Shown one piece after another: positions 23,588 to 34,670 of a stretch of DNA of 64,000 nucleotides. Numbering within the stretch: position 1 is the first letter of the stretch; every line of letters starts with the position of its first letter. Position numbers and translations under genes: made by a program. The notes beneath the pieces are model-generated. The model was not told the origin of the DNA and did no database searches. It was given only the letters and a program-made list of their open reading frames with translations. The stretch spans positions 22,817,557 to 22,881,556 of the forward strand of contig NC_092320.1 in NCBI RefSeq assembly GCF_036785885.1, given 5' to 3'. This stretch comes from Coffea arabica (Eukaryota > Streptophyta > Magnoliopsida > Gentianales > Rubiaceae).

Positions 23588-24067
23588 TTATTCAATTTTC
23601 CCATTTTCAATTTCATCTTTAGCAACTTGTTGATCAGTATCATCATTATTTTGAAGTTCTTGTGCCTACAAAAACAAATGCTAAGTTAGCAAATATATTG
23701 AATTATAATTATAAATTATCAAACTAATATATATAAGATTAAATAATTAATCAAGGTTTTTTCTTACTTGGACAAAACTTATTGATGCATGTTGTTGTGC
23801 TATTAAATTTGAAGACATCAAATCATAGCCTTGGTAGAAGGGTCCAACATCTGCCGGAAAAATAAGAAATAAAAGACCACACATACAAACAAACAGCTAT
23901 AAACTTGCAAAACTATAATACTTGGAAAAAATTAAGATAAATAAGAAACAACATGCAACTAATGGTTGACATAATATCTACAAAAGCATACTATTCACTT
24001 GTAATAATTGTGTCATGTTCTTAATATTTTGCCTATTGCAAATGTCTTCTATTGGAATTCCAAATTC
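23588..24067 (-). pseudogene. Unidentified three-exon coding fragment inside the MULE
   Basis: In transcript order the exons are 24067-23992, 23850-23768 and 23665-23588 with stop TAA at 23590-23588. Every border is GT-AG and the phases agree (1 then 0). The chain includes EFGIPIEDICNRQNIKNM, GPFYQGYDLMSSN and a Q/D/E-rich tail AQELQNNDDTDQQ. A further upstream exon ending near 24251 (frame HEQCKLEHDDLQ) is possible. I do not recognise the family. Matching splice phases over three exons argue that this was a real gene, either captured or encoded by the element. Confidence 0.45.
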
Positions 24068-24628
24068 CTGATATAATTAAAGAGAGACAACCACAAATTA
24101 AAAATATCATTGACAAAATATATCTTCAATGTAGTTTTGTCATCTAAAGAATAAAATATTCAAATAAAAGTTTAGAATGAATTACTTCACGAGGTTAGAA
24201 GTTATGGCAAGTTACTTTTGGAAGGAAAAAAGAAATGTTTTTTAACAAACCTGAAGATCATCATGTTCCAGTTTACATTGCTCGTGTTTTTATATCCCCC
24301 GTCCCAGTCATGCATGATGCATATAGCTTTACTTTTCCTTCATCACCCACGAGGCAGAGGCAATATTGATAACTTAATCTAAATTTGGTTTACCAATCAA
24401 CAAAATTATTATTTTCATAGTGGATATTTAATAAGCTAGCTGCTGCATTCTTGTTTTCAAGTCTACAATTTGACGAAGTACTCGTGTTTTTGTTCATATA
24501 CCTGATGTGCGTTTGTCTAATGAGCACGCCGTGATCTTCAGGCTTTATCTCATCTTCGTTTAAAACAATGTTTCCCATGTGCAATGCCAATGCATCTTCC
24601 TGCAAACCCTTTTCGGTATGGAAAGGAA

Positions 24629-25091
24629 GTTCCTTGAAGAAACCCAACAAGGAAAAAGGAAAATAAAACTTGGGTTCCTCTGAGAAATCTTGAATTTTCC
24701 TGCTAGATTTTAGTCTGCAAAATTTGTGTGTGTGAATGGGGTAGAAAGATAGTCTAGTGCGGGAATGTTTGTGGGCGTTGGTGATGCATGTTAAATTGCG
24801 CAACGGATCATCAAGTTGTCTGCTTGAATGGTGAAGATGATGAAGAGAGGACAGAGGTTGTTTGGGTTTTAGGGTTTTTTAATTTGATAAATTGTGATTT
24901 TGGTTAAAGAGTTTTTATTTTACTTGATTTTGGTTAAAGAGATTAAGTTTTCTGTGCGGTTAATCGATTAATCAATTTAACATGGTTCAAGTTGGGTTGT
25001 TTGAAGGTTTGGTTTATTAAGGGACATTTGGCAAGATTATAAGGAGTGAGACAAGATGTGAGACAGGGTGTAGTACAGAAGATCCGTTGCG
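24629..25091 (-). repeat. Right terminal inverted repeat of the MULE
   Basis: It mirrors 21108-21570 and ends GATCCGTTGCG next to the 9-bp duplication. It could drive leftward transcription into the minus-strand fragment. Confidence 0.92.
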
Positions 25092-25100
25092 GACAAACAC

Positions 25101-25533
25101 CTTCTGGTTTAGTTTAGTGTAGATTTAGTACGAAGGATTAATGCACATTAAATCACAGTCATTCATTGTATTGGGTAGTATGGAGTACACGTGGCATATT
25201 GCACGATCCAAGTATCTAATAATATTACAAAGTCACTTGGCGTAGATACGTGGACGGTGAATAAGAGATAATTTATTCTCAAATTATTAATCTTGAATTG
25301 AGTTATTCTCGAATTAATAATCTAAATTATTCAATGTTTGGTTGATTCTGAGTTGAATAAGATACGTTGGAAAATAATCCTATTCTATGTTTAATTGGAG
25401 ATTGGATAAGGTAGGATTACTAATTTAATGATCAAAATACCCCTTAGTTTGTAAATTCTTTTTAATAAAGCAATTTAATATTTCATAAAATATTAATAAA
25501 ATAATTTACTATAATAATAATAAATTTATTATT
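25101..25533. other. Sequence right of the MULE, probably the original AIG2-like upstream region
   Basis: It was contiguous with the AIG2-like 5' flank before the MULE inserted, so it may hold that gene's native promoter. AT-rich, with repeated AATTATTAATCT-like words. No coding frame was seen. Confidence 0.4.
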
Positions 25534-26099
25534 TTATAACTTTTATTAAAATATAGTAGTTTGAAACTTTGAATTATATAGTAAATCAAGGGTTTTGATA
25601 TATAAAAAATTCCATTCACTCAAACTTCGCCCTTCTGGGCCCTTAAAAATAGGTTTGACTTAATTTTTGGACCTAAATTTGAAATTCAATTAAATAATGG
25701 GCCAAGTTTTGATTAAATTGGGGTTATATCAATTAAAACCTAACCCATTTACGAGCTTTAAATGAATCGACCTCAAGCCAATATAGAAAAATTTTCTTTG
25801 GGTCAAGCTTGAGCTTATAACTTTTATTAAAATATAGTAGTTTGAAACTTTGAATTATAGAGTAAATCAAGGGTTTTGATATATAAAAAATTCCATTCAC
25901 TCAAACTTCGCCCTTCTGGGCCCTTAAAAATAGGTTTGACTGAGTTTTTGAACCTAAATTTGAAATCCAATTAAATAATGGGCTAAGTTTTGACTAAATT
26001 GGGGTTAAATTAATTAAAATCTAACCCATTTATGAGCTTTAAATGAACCGACTTCAAGCCAATATAGAAAATTTTTCTTTGGGTCGAGTTTGAGCTTAT
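25534..26099. repeat. Tandem duplication, unit about 281 bp, two copies
   Basis: Copy 1 starts near 25534 and copy 2 near 25815. Both contain AACTTTTATTAAAATATAG, CTTCGCCCTTCTGGGCCC and GCCAATATAGAAAA and end at GAGCTTAT. A modest number of substitutions separates them. No coding frame was seen. Confidence 0.9.
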
Positions 26100-26180
26100 T
26101 GAAGTCCTCATTCATAAAGCCCAATTGATAGAATTATGTATTTATATGGAATTTGGTCAAGAAAATAAGCTTAGTAAGAG

Positions 26181-26600
26181 TAATTTAGTCTAAGGGCAAT
26201 ATAGTCCTTTTATTATGATGCTAGTAGGGACAAAGTAGTTAAAAATTTTAAATTAATTAATAAGGGTAAATTAGTCAAAAATTTTAGAATAATGAATATG
26301 GGAAAATTAGTCAAAAAATTTAATTTAATTAGTAGGGGCTAATTAGTCCATTTATTATTATATTATTATGTGAAAATATGGTTATATAATAGTCAGTATA
26401 AATTTGTATCATTTATAAGGGCAAATTAGTCCAAATATTGTTATGTTAGTAGTCAAAGCAAATTAGTCAAAAAAAACTTTAAAATTAATTATTAGAGACA
26501 AATTAGTCTATTCATGTTATATTATCGTGTGAGAGTAGGATTATATAATTATAATAGTATAAATTTGCATTATTGGTAAGGATAAATTAGTCTAAAATTT
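26181..26600. repeat. Degenerate array around the word AATTAGTC
   Basis: AATTAGTC recurs at least seven times (near 26269, 26305, 26341, 26424, 26461, 26511 and 26585), usually preceded by GG-x-x-A and followed by an A/T run. Spacing varies from about 36 to 83 bp, so this is an old, uneven array. Confidence 0.7.
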
Positions 26601-27051
26601 TATTATCCTGTTTGTTGGTCATTTTGGGATGACTAATACCACTTCCTCAAAGGGATTATTTTATACCATAAATAGAGGATTAATTCGATTAGTTAGAATG
26701 TGTCATTTCATGTATAAAGTGTAACTAAATATGGGATGACAAAAAATGATTAATCCAATCATGTGTCATCCTATGATCCAAACGGACGCTTTCTGTTTTA
26801 GTAAATGATGCGGAGAAGGGTAGTAATATTAATCCACGAGAAGCTCAACAAATTTTTGAAATAGCATAAGCTAATTTGAAAAAGGCTGACCGAAAGAGAC
26901 AAATAATTGAAGCAAATCTAGGGTGGTTCTTGGCTTAGGATTGCTAAGTGCTATGTCTGCCGTGTTATTTTCTTTTTCAGGCCACCCTATTTTTTCATTG
27001 ATCCATGTGAATTATCATCAACCATATAGACTAAGTGTGGAAGCCAAGGAT

Positions 27052-27079
27052 CCACGTCAGCGTGGTCGTCCGCCACGTG
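27052..27079 (+). promoter_or_regulatory. ACGT-core cluster (CCACGTCA and G-box CACGTG)
   Basis: CCACGTCA is at 27052-27059 and GCCACGTGTC is at 27073-27082. The second is a perfect G-box/ABRE of the kind bound by bZIP and bHLH factors. It lies about 360 bp upstream of the small secreted-type frame at 27439. Confidence 0.45.
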
Positions 27080-27438
27080 TCCAGATGTGATAGGCTAGCT
27101 GGTGATGATGTGGCTGGGTGTTCGATTGTGTTTTTTTTTTCTTCTTCTTTTGTGGTCAAACAGTAGAATTATTGTTTGGTAATAGGTCGTTGGGCTCAGA
27201 GATTAGTTAATATTACGGTTGTAGCCCTTTGATCTTCGCCTATTTACGTCCCGACCTATTATTCTACCTATATGACTTCATTGTTTTATCAAGGGTGTGT
27301 TGGCAATGTGGCTTCTGTCGTATATCTGGATAGCTACAAATTACGTTTCTTCTTCCTTGAGCTCACCACCGGAGCTCTATTTTGGGTTCTACCGTACACT
27401 TTTCCCATGATTTTTTCTCTTTCTTTCCTGGGCTGAAC

Positions 27439-27600
27439 ATGATGGTACTCATGAAAGTGGTTGCTTTTCCGACTTCCTTTGTTGTTTCTTTTCTTCTATT
27501 TCTCTTTGTTGGTTCTTCCTCTGCGGTCAGAGAGCAAGTAAACTGCTCTTGCAAACAGCAGCCCATGTCAAATCACACCAATCTCTCTTCGATTTTTTGA
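27439..27600 (+). CDS. Possible small secreted peptide (53 aa)
   Basis: The frame starts MMVLMKVVAFPTSF and continues through a strongly hydrophobic core to VGSSSA|VREQ, a plausible signal-peptidase site. A short Cys-containing tail (VNCSCKQQ) follows. There is no family match from memory. A potential donor (CAA|GTAAAC) at about 27537 means it could be a first exon instead. ACGT elements lie upstream. Confidence 0.25.
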   Translation: MMVLMKVVAFPTSFVVSFLLFLFVGSSSAVREQVNCSCKQQPMSNHTNLSSIF

Positions 27601-29175
27601 TACAAAATGTCTAGAGTTACAAAATTTTACTATCCTCTCTCTCTCTCGAGACTTCTGCCGTTCCTCTTTTTCTTCTCCTCCTCTCAGTGGCTTCTCTCTT
27701 CTCTAGTTCTTGCTCTCTTTTTATATTTTTTTATTTATCTAATATGCATAAATTTCTGATCTTGTAGGTGAAATATTAGAAATTTCCTCCAACACTTTAA
27801 TCAGATTTTGTAAGTTTTCTTTGATTCCTCACTCTTTGTTCGTACAGTTCTACCAAGGTCACTTGTTCTCCCACTTTTCCTTCAGTGCAGCTGTGGCAAT
27901 GGCCTCAAGAATTTCTCCACAGATGTCAAAATTTTTTCCCTCCTTATTTTATCTTCATATTTCTGATCTTCTTCTACACCATTGTCTTCCCAAATCTTTC
28001 TTCCTCTCATCATCTGAATAATGAGTGAGTTGGATCATCCACCATTATAAAAGAAAAAAAAATGTGGAGATCGTTTTTCCTTTTAAACTTTTCCTCATCT
28101 CCTCAGAAATTATCATCTCCATCGGTGATTTTTGTGGATTTTTTTTCCTAATACTTGATTGTACTTTTGATGGTGTTGTAGGTGGAAAGGTTGAATGTTT
28201 TCTTTGACTCCAGATTCAAGGTAAATGTCTTCCATGACTTTCCCTTACCTTGAAAGCCCTCAATTCATTTTCTCATATGCTTTTACCCACATCTCTAAGA
28301 TTTATTTTTTTGTTTTTTATTATTGCTTTAAGAAGGAATAATTTGTCTTTCCTGTAATGTACTGTGCTCTTTATGATGTTTTTGTGCGAGCATTTTCTTT
28401 TTTCATTTTGCATTTGCTACTGGCGCTGTAATTTAGGGATTTTTTATGGAGAGCAGTGAAGGAGGGGATGAAAAGGTTCTGGATGGTTTAGCAAGTTAAA
28501 AAGGTTTGCTTTTTTCAGACCATTTTCTAAATAATCAAGAACATTATAATTGTACTTTTTCAGATGGAAATATCTTATATTTCACTACATTTTGCCAAAG
28601 GATTAATATGGAATGGCTTTGAATATCTTACTGATGGATTATTCCTTTTTGCTTTTATAGAAGTCCTTTAGCTAATTATTTGACCAGAGTTGGAATAGGA
28701 CAAATGCCAGTACTGTCATAGGAAAGTGTGCTTTAGATATTGGCAGCTTAATTATTTGCATATTCTTCTCTTTGTAGTCTGTTAACCTCTTGTTATGGTT
28801 TGTGGCTTATGATTTTGAGTGCATCAAAAAGTTTTGAAGTTTCACTTTGGCTTACTATTACTCATTAAGCTGCAACACTTCTTATAGGTTTTGTCCCCTT
28901 TTAAGTGGAAGTTACTGATAACCATGTACCCTTTTTAGTGATTGATGACAATAATCTTTGAGCAAGCAAACAAAGGTTCCATTTTTCCTGTTGCTTACTT
29001 CATCATGGGATTGACATTCCTTTGGAATCACTCCATCTACTACAGTTCTTAATTAAACAAATGAAAGATTTGTTTAATTTGAAAAGGCTGCAATGATTTT
29101 GATAATCCTTTGTTGTCATGAAGTATTGTTCATGATGCTGAATTATTTTTCTAACATGTTATTGTGCATATCTAG
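27601..29175. other. T-rich interval before the RECA2-like pseudogene
   Basis: Pyrimidine-rich sequence with short chance frames. I looked for RecA Walker A coding sequence (GxxxxGKT) on the plus strand and found none, so the pseudogene's 5' exons are absent. Confidence 0.5.
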
Positions 29176-31704
29176 ATGTGGAAAATGCAATGAATCCTTC
29201 CCTTGCTGAATCTATCGGTGTAAATACAAATAACCCCCTAATTTCACAACCGAATTCTACAGAGAATTTGTTCAGTATGATTGATACACTGACAAGAAAC
29301 AAGTCTATAACTGTGGTTGTTGTTGACAGCGTAAGTTCCTCTAAAATCCGAAAGAAATATACAAGAACATTCTTAGATGGAAAATGTTATGATGCCAGAG
29401 ATTAGTTTAGAAAAGATTGAGTGTGCTTTAAGGAATATATGTTTTACAGATATCTTGAGATTGTACTATTAATAGAATCTGTGCCTCTAACTGAGTTATT
29501 GTAGATTTCCTTGTGCATTCTTAGAATACAAATGATATAGATTGTGTTCTAACATTGAGGGAGAGATGGTGTTGAGCTTACCTTACCATTATGACTAATA
29601 AGTTAAAAAAGGTTATTCTATTGTGCTTTTATTGATTATTTGTTGTCTTTTTGTCATGTTCATGCTTCTTCCTACGTAACTGTAGTTTCCATTATGTTGG
29701 GACTTCAAGGTAGTTCAAAAGTTTACCTGGAACCTATGACCCTCTCGAAATGATTTTTTTTTAACTTCTTTAAATTATTCAGATTGCCTTTGAGTTATGT
29801 TTGGTCAATTTGCACAGTTTTCCATATGTATGGAAGGATAGATGTAGTTGTACTTCTACTTCATAGAAGCACAACATATCTCTCTATTTGTAATATAGAT
29901 GTTGTTCTTTTATTCCCACATCAAGGCTAGGAATTTGCTCTGCAAATTGATTTTTTGGAGATTTCTTTTGTTCCTTGCAAGTTAACATGCCACCTGCAGT
30001 TAGGTTATGCTTTTCCTCTTTGGTCAGCCTTGATTCATATATGTGTTTTGCATAATGTGTTTTCTTGTTTAATTTTATAGGTGGCCACTCTTATTCCGCA
30101 ACTTGAAATTGACAATGTTGAGGTTGGCTCCACTAAAGGCATACAATCTCAAATAATGACGAAAGCACTAAGAAAAATTCATTATTCATTGTCCATTCTT
30201 ATACTATTATCATATTTGTTAATCAGATTTGGGCTGCATTAGAATTTTTTGAGCATTACATATTATGTTTGCATGGCAGCTGGGTTTACCATCTATGAAT
30301 CTTCGCTGTCTAGGTGCAAGCAAATCTAAAGTTAGCCCAGGGAAATTGTCCAGCTGATCAGGTAACTTGTGGTGGGAATGCTTTACCATTTTATGCTGCT
30401 GTGCGTATTAAACTATTCAAGAAAGCTTTGCTAAAGTCTCGGGATAAGTTAAATTTTCCATGCCAACCTTCCACCATCTAATGGTGTTTTAACTTGAAGA
30501 AGAATGTTATCTGAGGTTCTGATTGTGGTATTTAACATTATCTCTTGAATCATATGCGTGTTTGCGAGAACACTATAGAATGTTATCTGTACTTAAAATT
30601 GTGTTGCTGCTGCAAGAAAGAAGGCTTTTCTAATATCTCATACAAATTAATTCTTAAATTTCAATTGCTAGCCTTTTGTTTGCCATTATAGTTTTTCATG
30701 TAACCTGAGTATTGCTGAAAGATGTGATGTAACTGGAATGTCAAGAGAGCATTTTCTAGGTTTTGATATTCTTTCTTTGGCTTGATTAATATTTACAAGC
30801 TGAAGAGAACTTGTTTGAGGTTTGTCATTTGCTTGGCACATGTCCACACTATGTTTAGTTCAAAAGCTCTGTTAAGTTTCATGTTTTCAGCTACTCTAAA
30901 GAACTCTTACTGATGATGGGATATTTATCTTGATCTTAACTGGTTGAATACTGTATTGTTCTGTAGTTACTGGAGAATTTTCATCAAATAACCTTTTAGA
31001 TTTTCTTGGAACCATTGTGACCCTTTACTTTTCTCTGAATGAACAACATTTTAACATGTACACACAAGAAATAGGGGTCTAAGTGGATGAATTGTCATAT
31101 GTATAATTTGGTGTTGTTAAGACCTGCTATAAAGTTTATGAATGAAAATAACACCTTAGGTTCAAGGCTATTTCTATCCTAGCCAGGAATAGGAACTATT
31201 TGCCGTAAAATGCCTTTAAAATATAGTTCATTTTCTTCTGCCTGCTTAGGACGAAAATTTCTAAATAACAACTATCTCTGAGCTGCATTACCCATAGAAA
31301 CATTAAATGCATATGAGAATGGTCTATTTCTTTGTTGATTTCTGTTCTTTTTGCGATTGAGATCCTTCAAGGAGCTTTACATTCTCATGAGTTTTTATGC
31401 TGCTCAGGCTACTGGTCTTGGGATCTGTATGAAAGTAATTAGGAATAAACTGGCATCTGCAATGACAAATGCTGAGCTGACAATAAAATTCAGGCGAGGT
31501 ATCTGCTGTAAGTCTGAGATTTTGGAATTGGCTTGTGAGCATGGAATTATTTTGAACAAAGGTGGTAGCTATTTCATAGAAGGTAAAACTTTGAACACCC
31601 AAGAGGAAGCTAAAGATTTTCTTACTGCAAATTCTAGTGTGTTGGATCACATAGTTAAGAATTTGAGATGTCAGTTATTTGAGAGGAAATCAAAGCCAGA
31701 GTAG
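29176..31704 (+). pseudogene. RECA2: Truncated RECA2-like (organellar RecA) pseudogene
   Basis: Four exon-like blocks remain: 29176-29330 ([18 protein letters not shown] to Walker B ITVVVVDS), 30081-30226 (VATLIPQLEIDNVE, later VNQ in a shifted frame), 30314-30448 (VTCGGNALPFYAAVRI) and 31408-31704 (ATGLGICMKVIRNK to the RecA C-terminal domain, stop TAG). Introns are retained, so this is a duplicated gene segment. Damage: exons with the Walker A ATP-binding loop are missing; block 2 has a 1-bp frameshift near 30196; block 2 ends CAG|ATTTGG where a GT donor is expected; block 3 ends AAG|TTAAAT with no GT. RecA homologues act in organellar DNA recombination and repair. An alternative is a short expressed derivative splicing at 30361 (CAG|GTAACT). 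Confidence 0.8.
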
Positions 31705-32814
31705 ATCCTGTCAAACTTTTATTGGCATCAAGCATTCAACAGCTCCGAAACTTCGCTAATCTCCCGAAATATTTAACCCCACACTAAAATGTAATTCATT
31801 GCTGAAACATGAGTAAGCAGCACATCAAGAATCAAGCATCGACAAGGGCTCAATTTCTGTAGAATACAAAATTCTTCCATACTTGATGCAGAGTTGAAAG
31901 AACGAAGGGTAGCTCAAGTGTTTGGTCTGTATGTGTGATATGCCCATTACCAGATGAATTAAATCGAAAGGATCTTGATCTGTTAGAATTTGTTGCATCA
32001 AGATTGTAGACAATTTAGCAAGGTAGAATATGCTGGTGAAACAGTTAGTTCTCCTGTATTTAAATACTGGTTGGGGTTTTTGTGCGTTTCCTGCAAAGTT
32101 GAATGCTATCAGTCAGCCATTAGATTTTTACAGAGTCAAGGAAATACCTTCTATGTATTATACATTTTTGTTCTCTATTTTTTCATTTTTATTCGAATTT
32201 TTAGGTAATTATATGGTACTGATCTGATGTTGTTTCTTGACCCCGTACTTACTTTGTACCATCAACAAGTACAATAGCATAGTGATAATTTTTCCATTTT
32301 AACTTAATGAGAGTGCTAGCTGCCAGTATATTTCTTTTTCCTTCTTGTAATCCTTGTGTAAGAAATTGTCAAAGTTAATCGAATGTCGTTTTGAAATATT
32401 TGAGTTTCCCAATTACATTCTTTGTCTGATCTTCATTCGTGATCTTTTTCGAAATTTCAACTTTCTTATTTACGGTTTTTCATGACAACGCTAGTAGTAT
32501 TGAACTGCTTTTTCCAACCTCTTCAATTCATGAGTTTTTTTTTTGAACTTTGATTAAACCTGTCCTTCAAGACATTGATCTTTTCTTTTATAAACTTTAA
32601 TTATTTGTAGATTGTTCGCTAAGTGCGCTAGCAATAATCTCTTGATTCTTTTGGTCTTGTGTTACATTTTTTTTTTCACTCCAGTTCCTTTATCTTTCAA
32701 ATAATAATAATGTCCTTGGATTTATAGGTATTTCACAGCTATTTATATTAAATTGGGCATACACATTTTTGTCTATACCGCGTACAGCGCGGTAACGCCT
32801 CCTGTTTATTGATA
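31705..32814. other. Interval between the RECA2-like pseudogene and the Athila-like element
   Basis: T-rich sequence with only chance frames. The right end, CCTCCTG, is followed by TTTAT, the 5-bp duplicated target of the LTR element. Confidence 0.55.
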
Positions 32815-32819
32815 GGGTG

Positions 32820-33498
32820 CATTTTAGTGGGGTATTTTGGGCATTATTACACAATTATTTGACTAAATATCTTCATTAATTGGGTGGATTCTACTCAGAT
32901 ATGATTTTGGTGCTAATTGCAGGAATTTATGTTAAAAGGTGCTTAAAAGCAAAATTCAGAGGATTTGTCGTACGTGGGGCACTTCAAGCAGTGAGACCCT
33001 CTTGAGAAGCTGAAGAAATTTAATTGTAATAAACTTTATTTTATTTGAGTTTTAGGGAGTCTTGTTTATTTTGAATGCTAATTCCGAGAAGAGGAAATCT
33101 TTTCCTTTAATTTCGGGAGTTACCAACAAAAAGGGAGGAATTGGACGTCAGTAGGGCAGCTTTTAGCTTTCGTTTGGCTGAGGTTTAACTATCGTTTTTT
33201 TTCTGCTTGTGCGATTTGGGTGGGTCGTAGCTTTGTAAAGAAAGTAGAAGACAATAGCCATTATAGTTGACTTTTGGGGGAAATCAACTCTTCATGCTTG
33301 AATTGACCAAATTGAGAAATCAAACAGTTGAAAAACCTTTCTCTCGTATATCTTGCTTAGCAATTAGGAGAAGAGAATAAGGGCCGTAATTGTTGACTTT
33401 TTGGCTTTGCTTTTCAATTGGTTTTGACCGATATTGAAATAGGGCATCAGACTCTCTTTTACGTTGGCTTTTTGGAGACAATTGGACGCAATAAAATC
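32820..33498 (+). repeat. 5' LTR, truncated
   Basis: 679 bp aligned to 40727-41415 with scattered substitutions and small indels. Homology stops at ATAAAATC (33491-33498). In the 3' LTR the same point continues for about 990 bp more. Confidence 0.92.
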
Positions 33499-34641
33499 AG
33501 CCCCTCCTTATGCATGCATCAGATCCGACTTGAGGATGATGCAAAACCGGTAAGACAGGCGCAACGGAGATTGAACCCACTAATAATGGAAGTGATGAAG
33601 AAGGAGATACTTAAACTCCTGGAAGTGGAAATTATCTTCGCCATCTCAGACAGTTCTTGGGTGAGCCCAGTTCAAGTAGTCCGGAAAAAGGCGGGACTAA
33701 CTGTAGAAGAGAACTAGGTAGGCGAGATGGTCCCAGTGAGAAAATCCAAAGGATGGCACTAGTGTATTGACTACCAGCGTCTGAATGCTGTGACGAAGAA
33801 GGACCACTTTCCCCTCCCTTTTATTGATCAGATAATAGAGAGATTAGCTGGTCGTGTTTATTATTATTTTTTTGATGGCTTTTCAAGATATTTTCAAATT
33901 GCGATAGCACCGGAGAATCAGGAGAAAACTACATTCACCTGTTCATTTGGCACGTTTGCTTATCGGAGGATGCCTTTCGACCTCTGCAACGCTCCAACAA
34001 CTTTTCAAAAGTGTATGGTAAGTATATTTTCCGAATATGTAGAAAAGATTATTGCGGTGTTTATGAATGATTTTAGTGTATATGGAGATAGTTTTGAAGA
34101 ATACATTGATAATTTAGTTTTAATTCTGAAACGATGCATAGAGACAAATTTAGTTCTTAATTGGGAGAAATGTCGTTTTATGGTGGAGCATGGTATTGTC
34201 TTAGGACATGTAGTGTCGGTTAGGAGTATAGAAATAGATAACGCAAAAGTCGATATTATTTCTGTTTCACCTTATCCCGTAAGTGTAGTTTTAATTCTGA
34301 AACGATGCATAGAGACAAATTTAGTTCTTAATTGGGAGAAATGTCGTTTTATGGTGGAGCATGGTATTGTTTTAGGACATGTAGTGTCGGCTAGGAGTAT
34401 AGAAATAGATAACGCAAAAGTCGATATTATTTCTGTTTCACCTTATCCCGTAAGTGTACGGGGAGTGCGTTTCTTTTTGGGTTATGTAGGGTTCTACAGG
34501 AGATTCATCAAAGATTTCTCCAAAATCGAAGCGCCTCTATTCAAGCTGTTGCAAAAGGAGGTAGCATTTGACTTCACCGAGAAATACAAGATGGCATTTG
34601 ACAAATTGAAGGAATCATTAACCTCATCACCCGTCATTTAA
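33499..34641 (+). pseudogene. Ty3/gypsy reverse transcriptase remnant with in-frame duplication
   Basis: Family motifs are visible in order: the upstream region with WVSPVQVV, DHFPLPFIDQ, the F-G-T-F-A-Y-R-R-M-P-F block and the polymerase box. Stops interrupt the frame at 33715-33717 and near 33757. The catalytic box reads F-M-N-D (AAT at 34066-34068), where this family has two aspartates, so the active site is lost. A 171-bp segment is duplicated in frame (34115-34285 and 34286-34456). The frame ends at 34639-34641, just before the RNase H part, which lies in another frame. Confidence 0.9.
34115..34456 (+). repeat. 171-bp in-frame tandem duplication within the RT sequence
   Basis: Copies 34115-34285 and 34286-34456 start at TAGTTTTAATTCTG and differ at about two positions (GTC/GTT and GTT/GCT codons). 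It adds 57 codons without breaking the frame and looks recent. Confidence 0.95.
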
Positions 34642-34670
34642 TCTCCGGACTGGAGTCTTCCATTCGAATA

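Larger units (their letters stand above)
21108..25091. mobile_element. Mutator-like element (Pack-MULE candidate) with 463-bp TIRs
   Basis: The 3984-bp element is flanked by an identical 9-bp duplication, GACAAACAC, at 21099-21107 and 25092-25100. Nine-bp duplications and long inverted repeats are the MULE signature. The arms (21108-21570 and 24629-25091) are the same length and differ at scattered single bases. The interior has no recognisable MURA/DDE transposase. It carries a PPR-like fragment on the left and a multi-exon fragment on the right pointing the opposite way, both transcribed inward from an arm. Each arm contains AAACCCTAA and a pyrimidine-rich stretch resembling a plant promoter and 5' UTR. 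Confidence 0.9.

Noticed and set aside
24390..24803. 137-codon minus frame running from the right MULE arm into the interior
   Set aside because: It has no ATG at its start and the arm part is also open in the left arm, where it stops sooner. It is likely leader sequence, not a protein.
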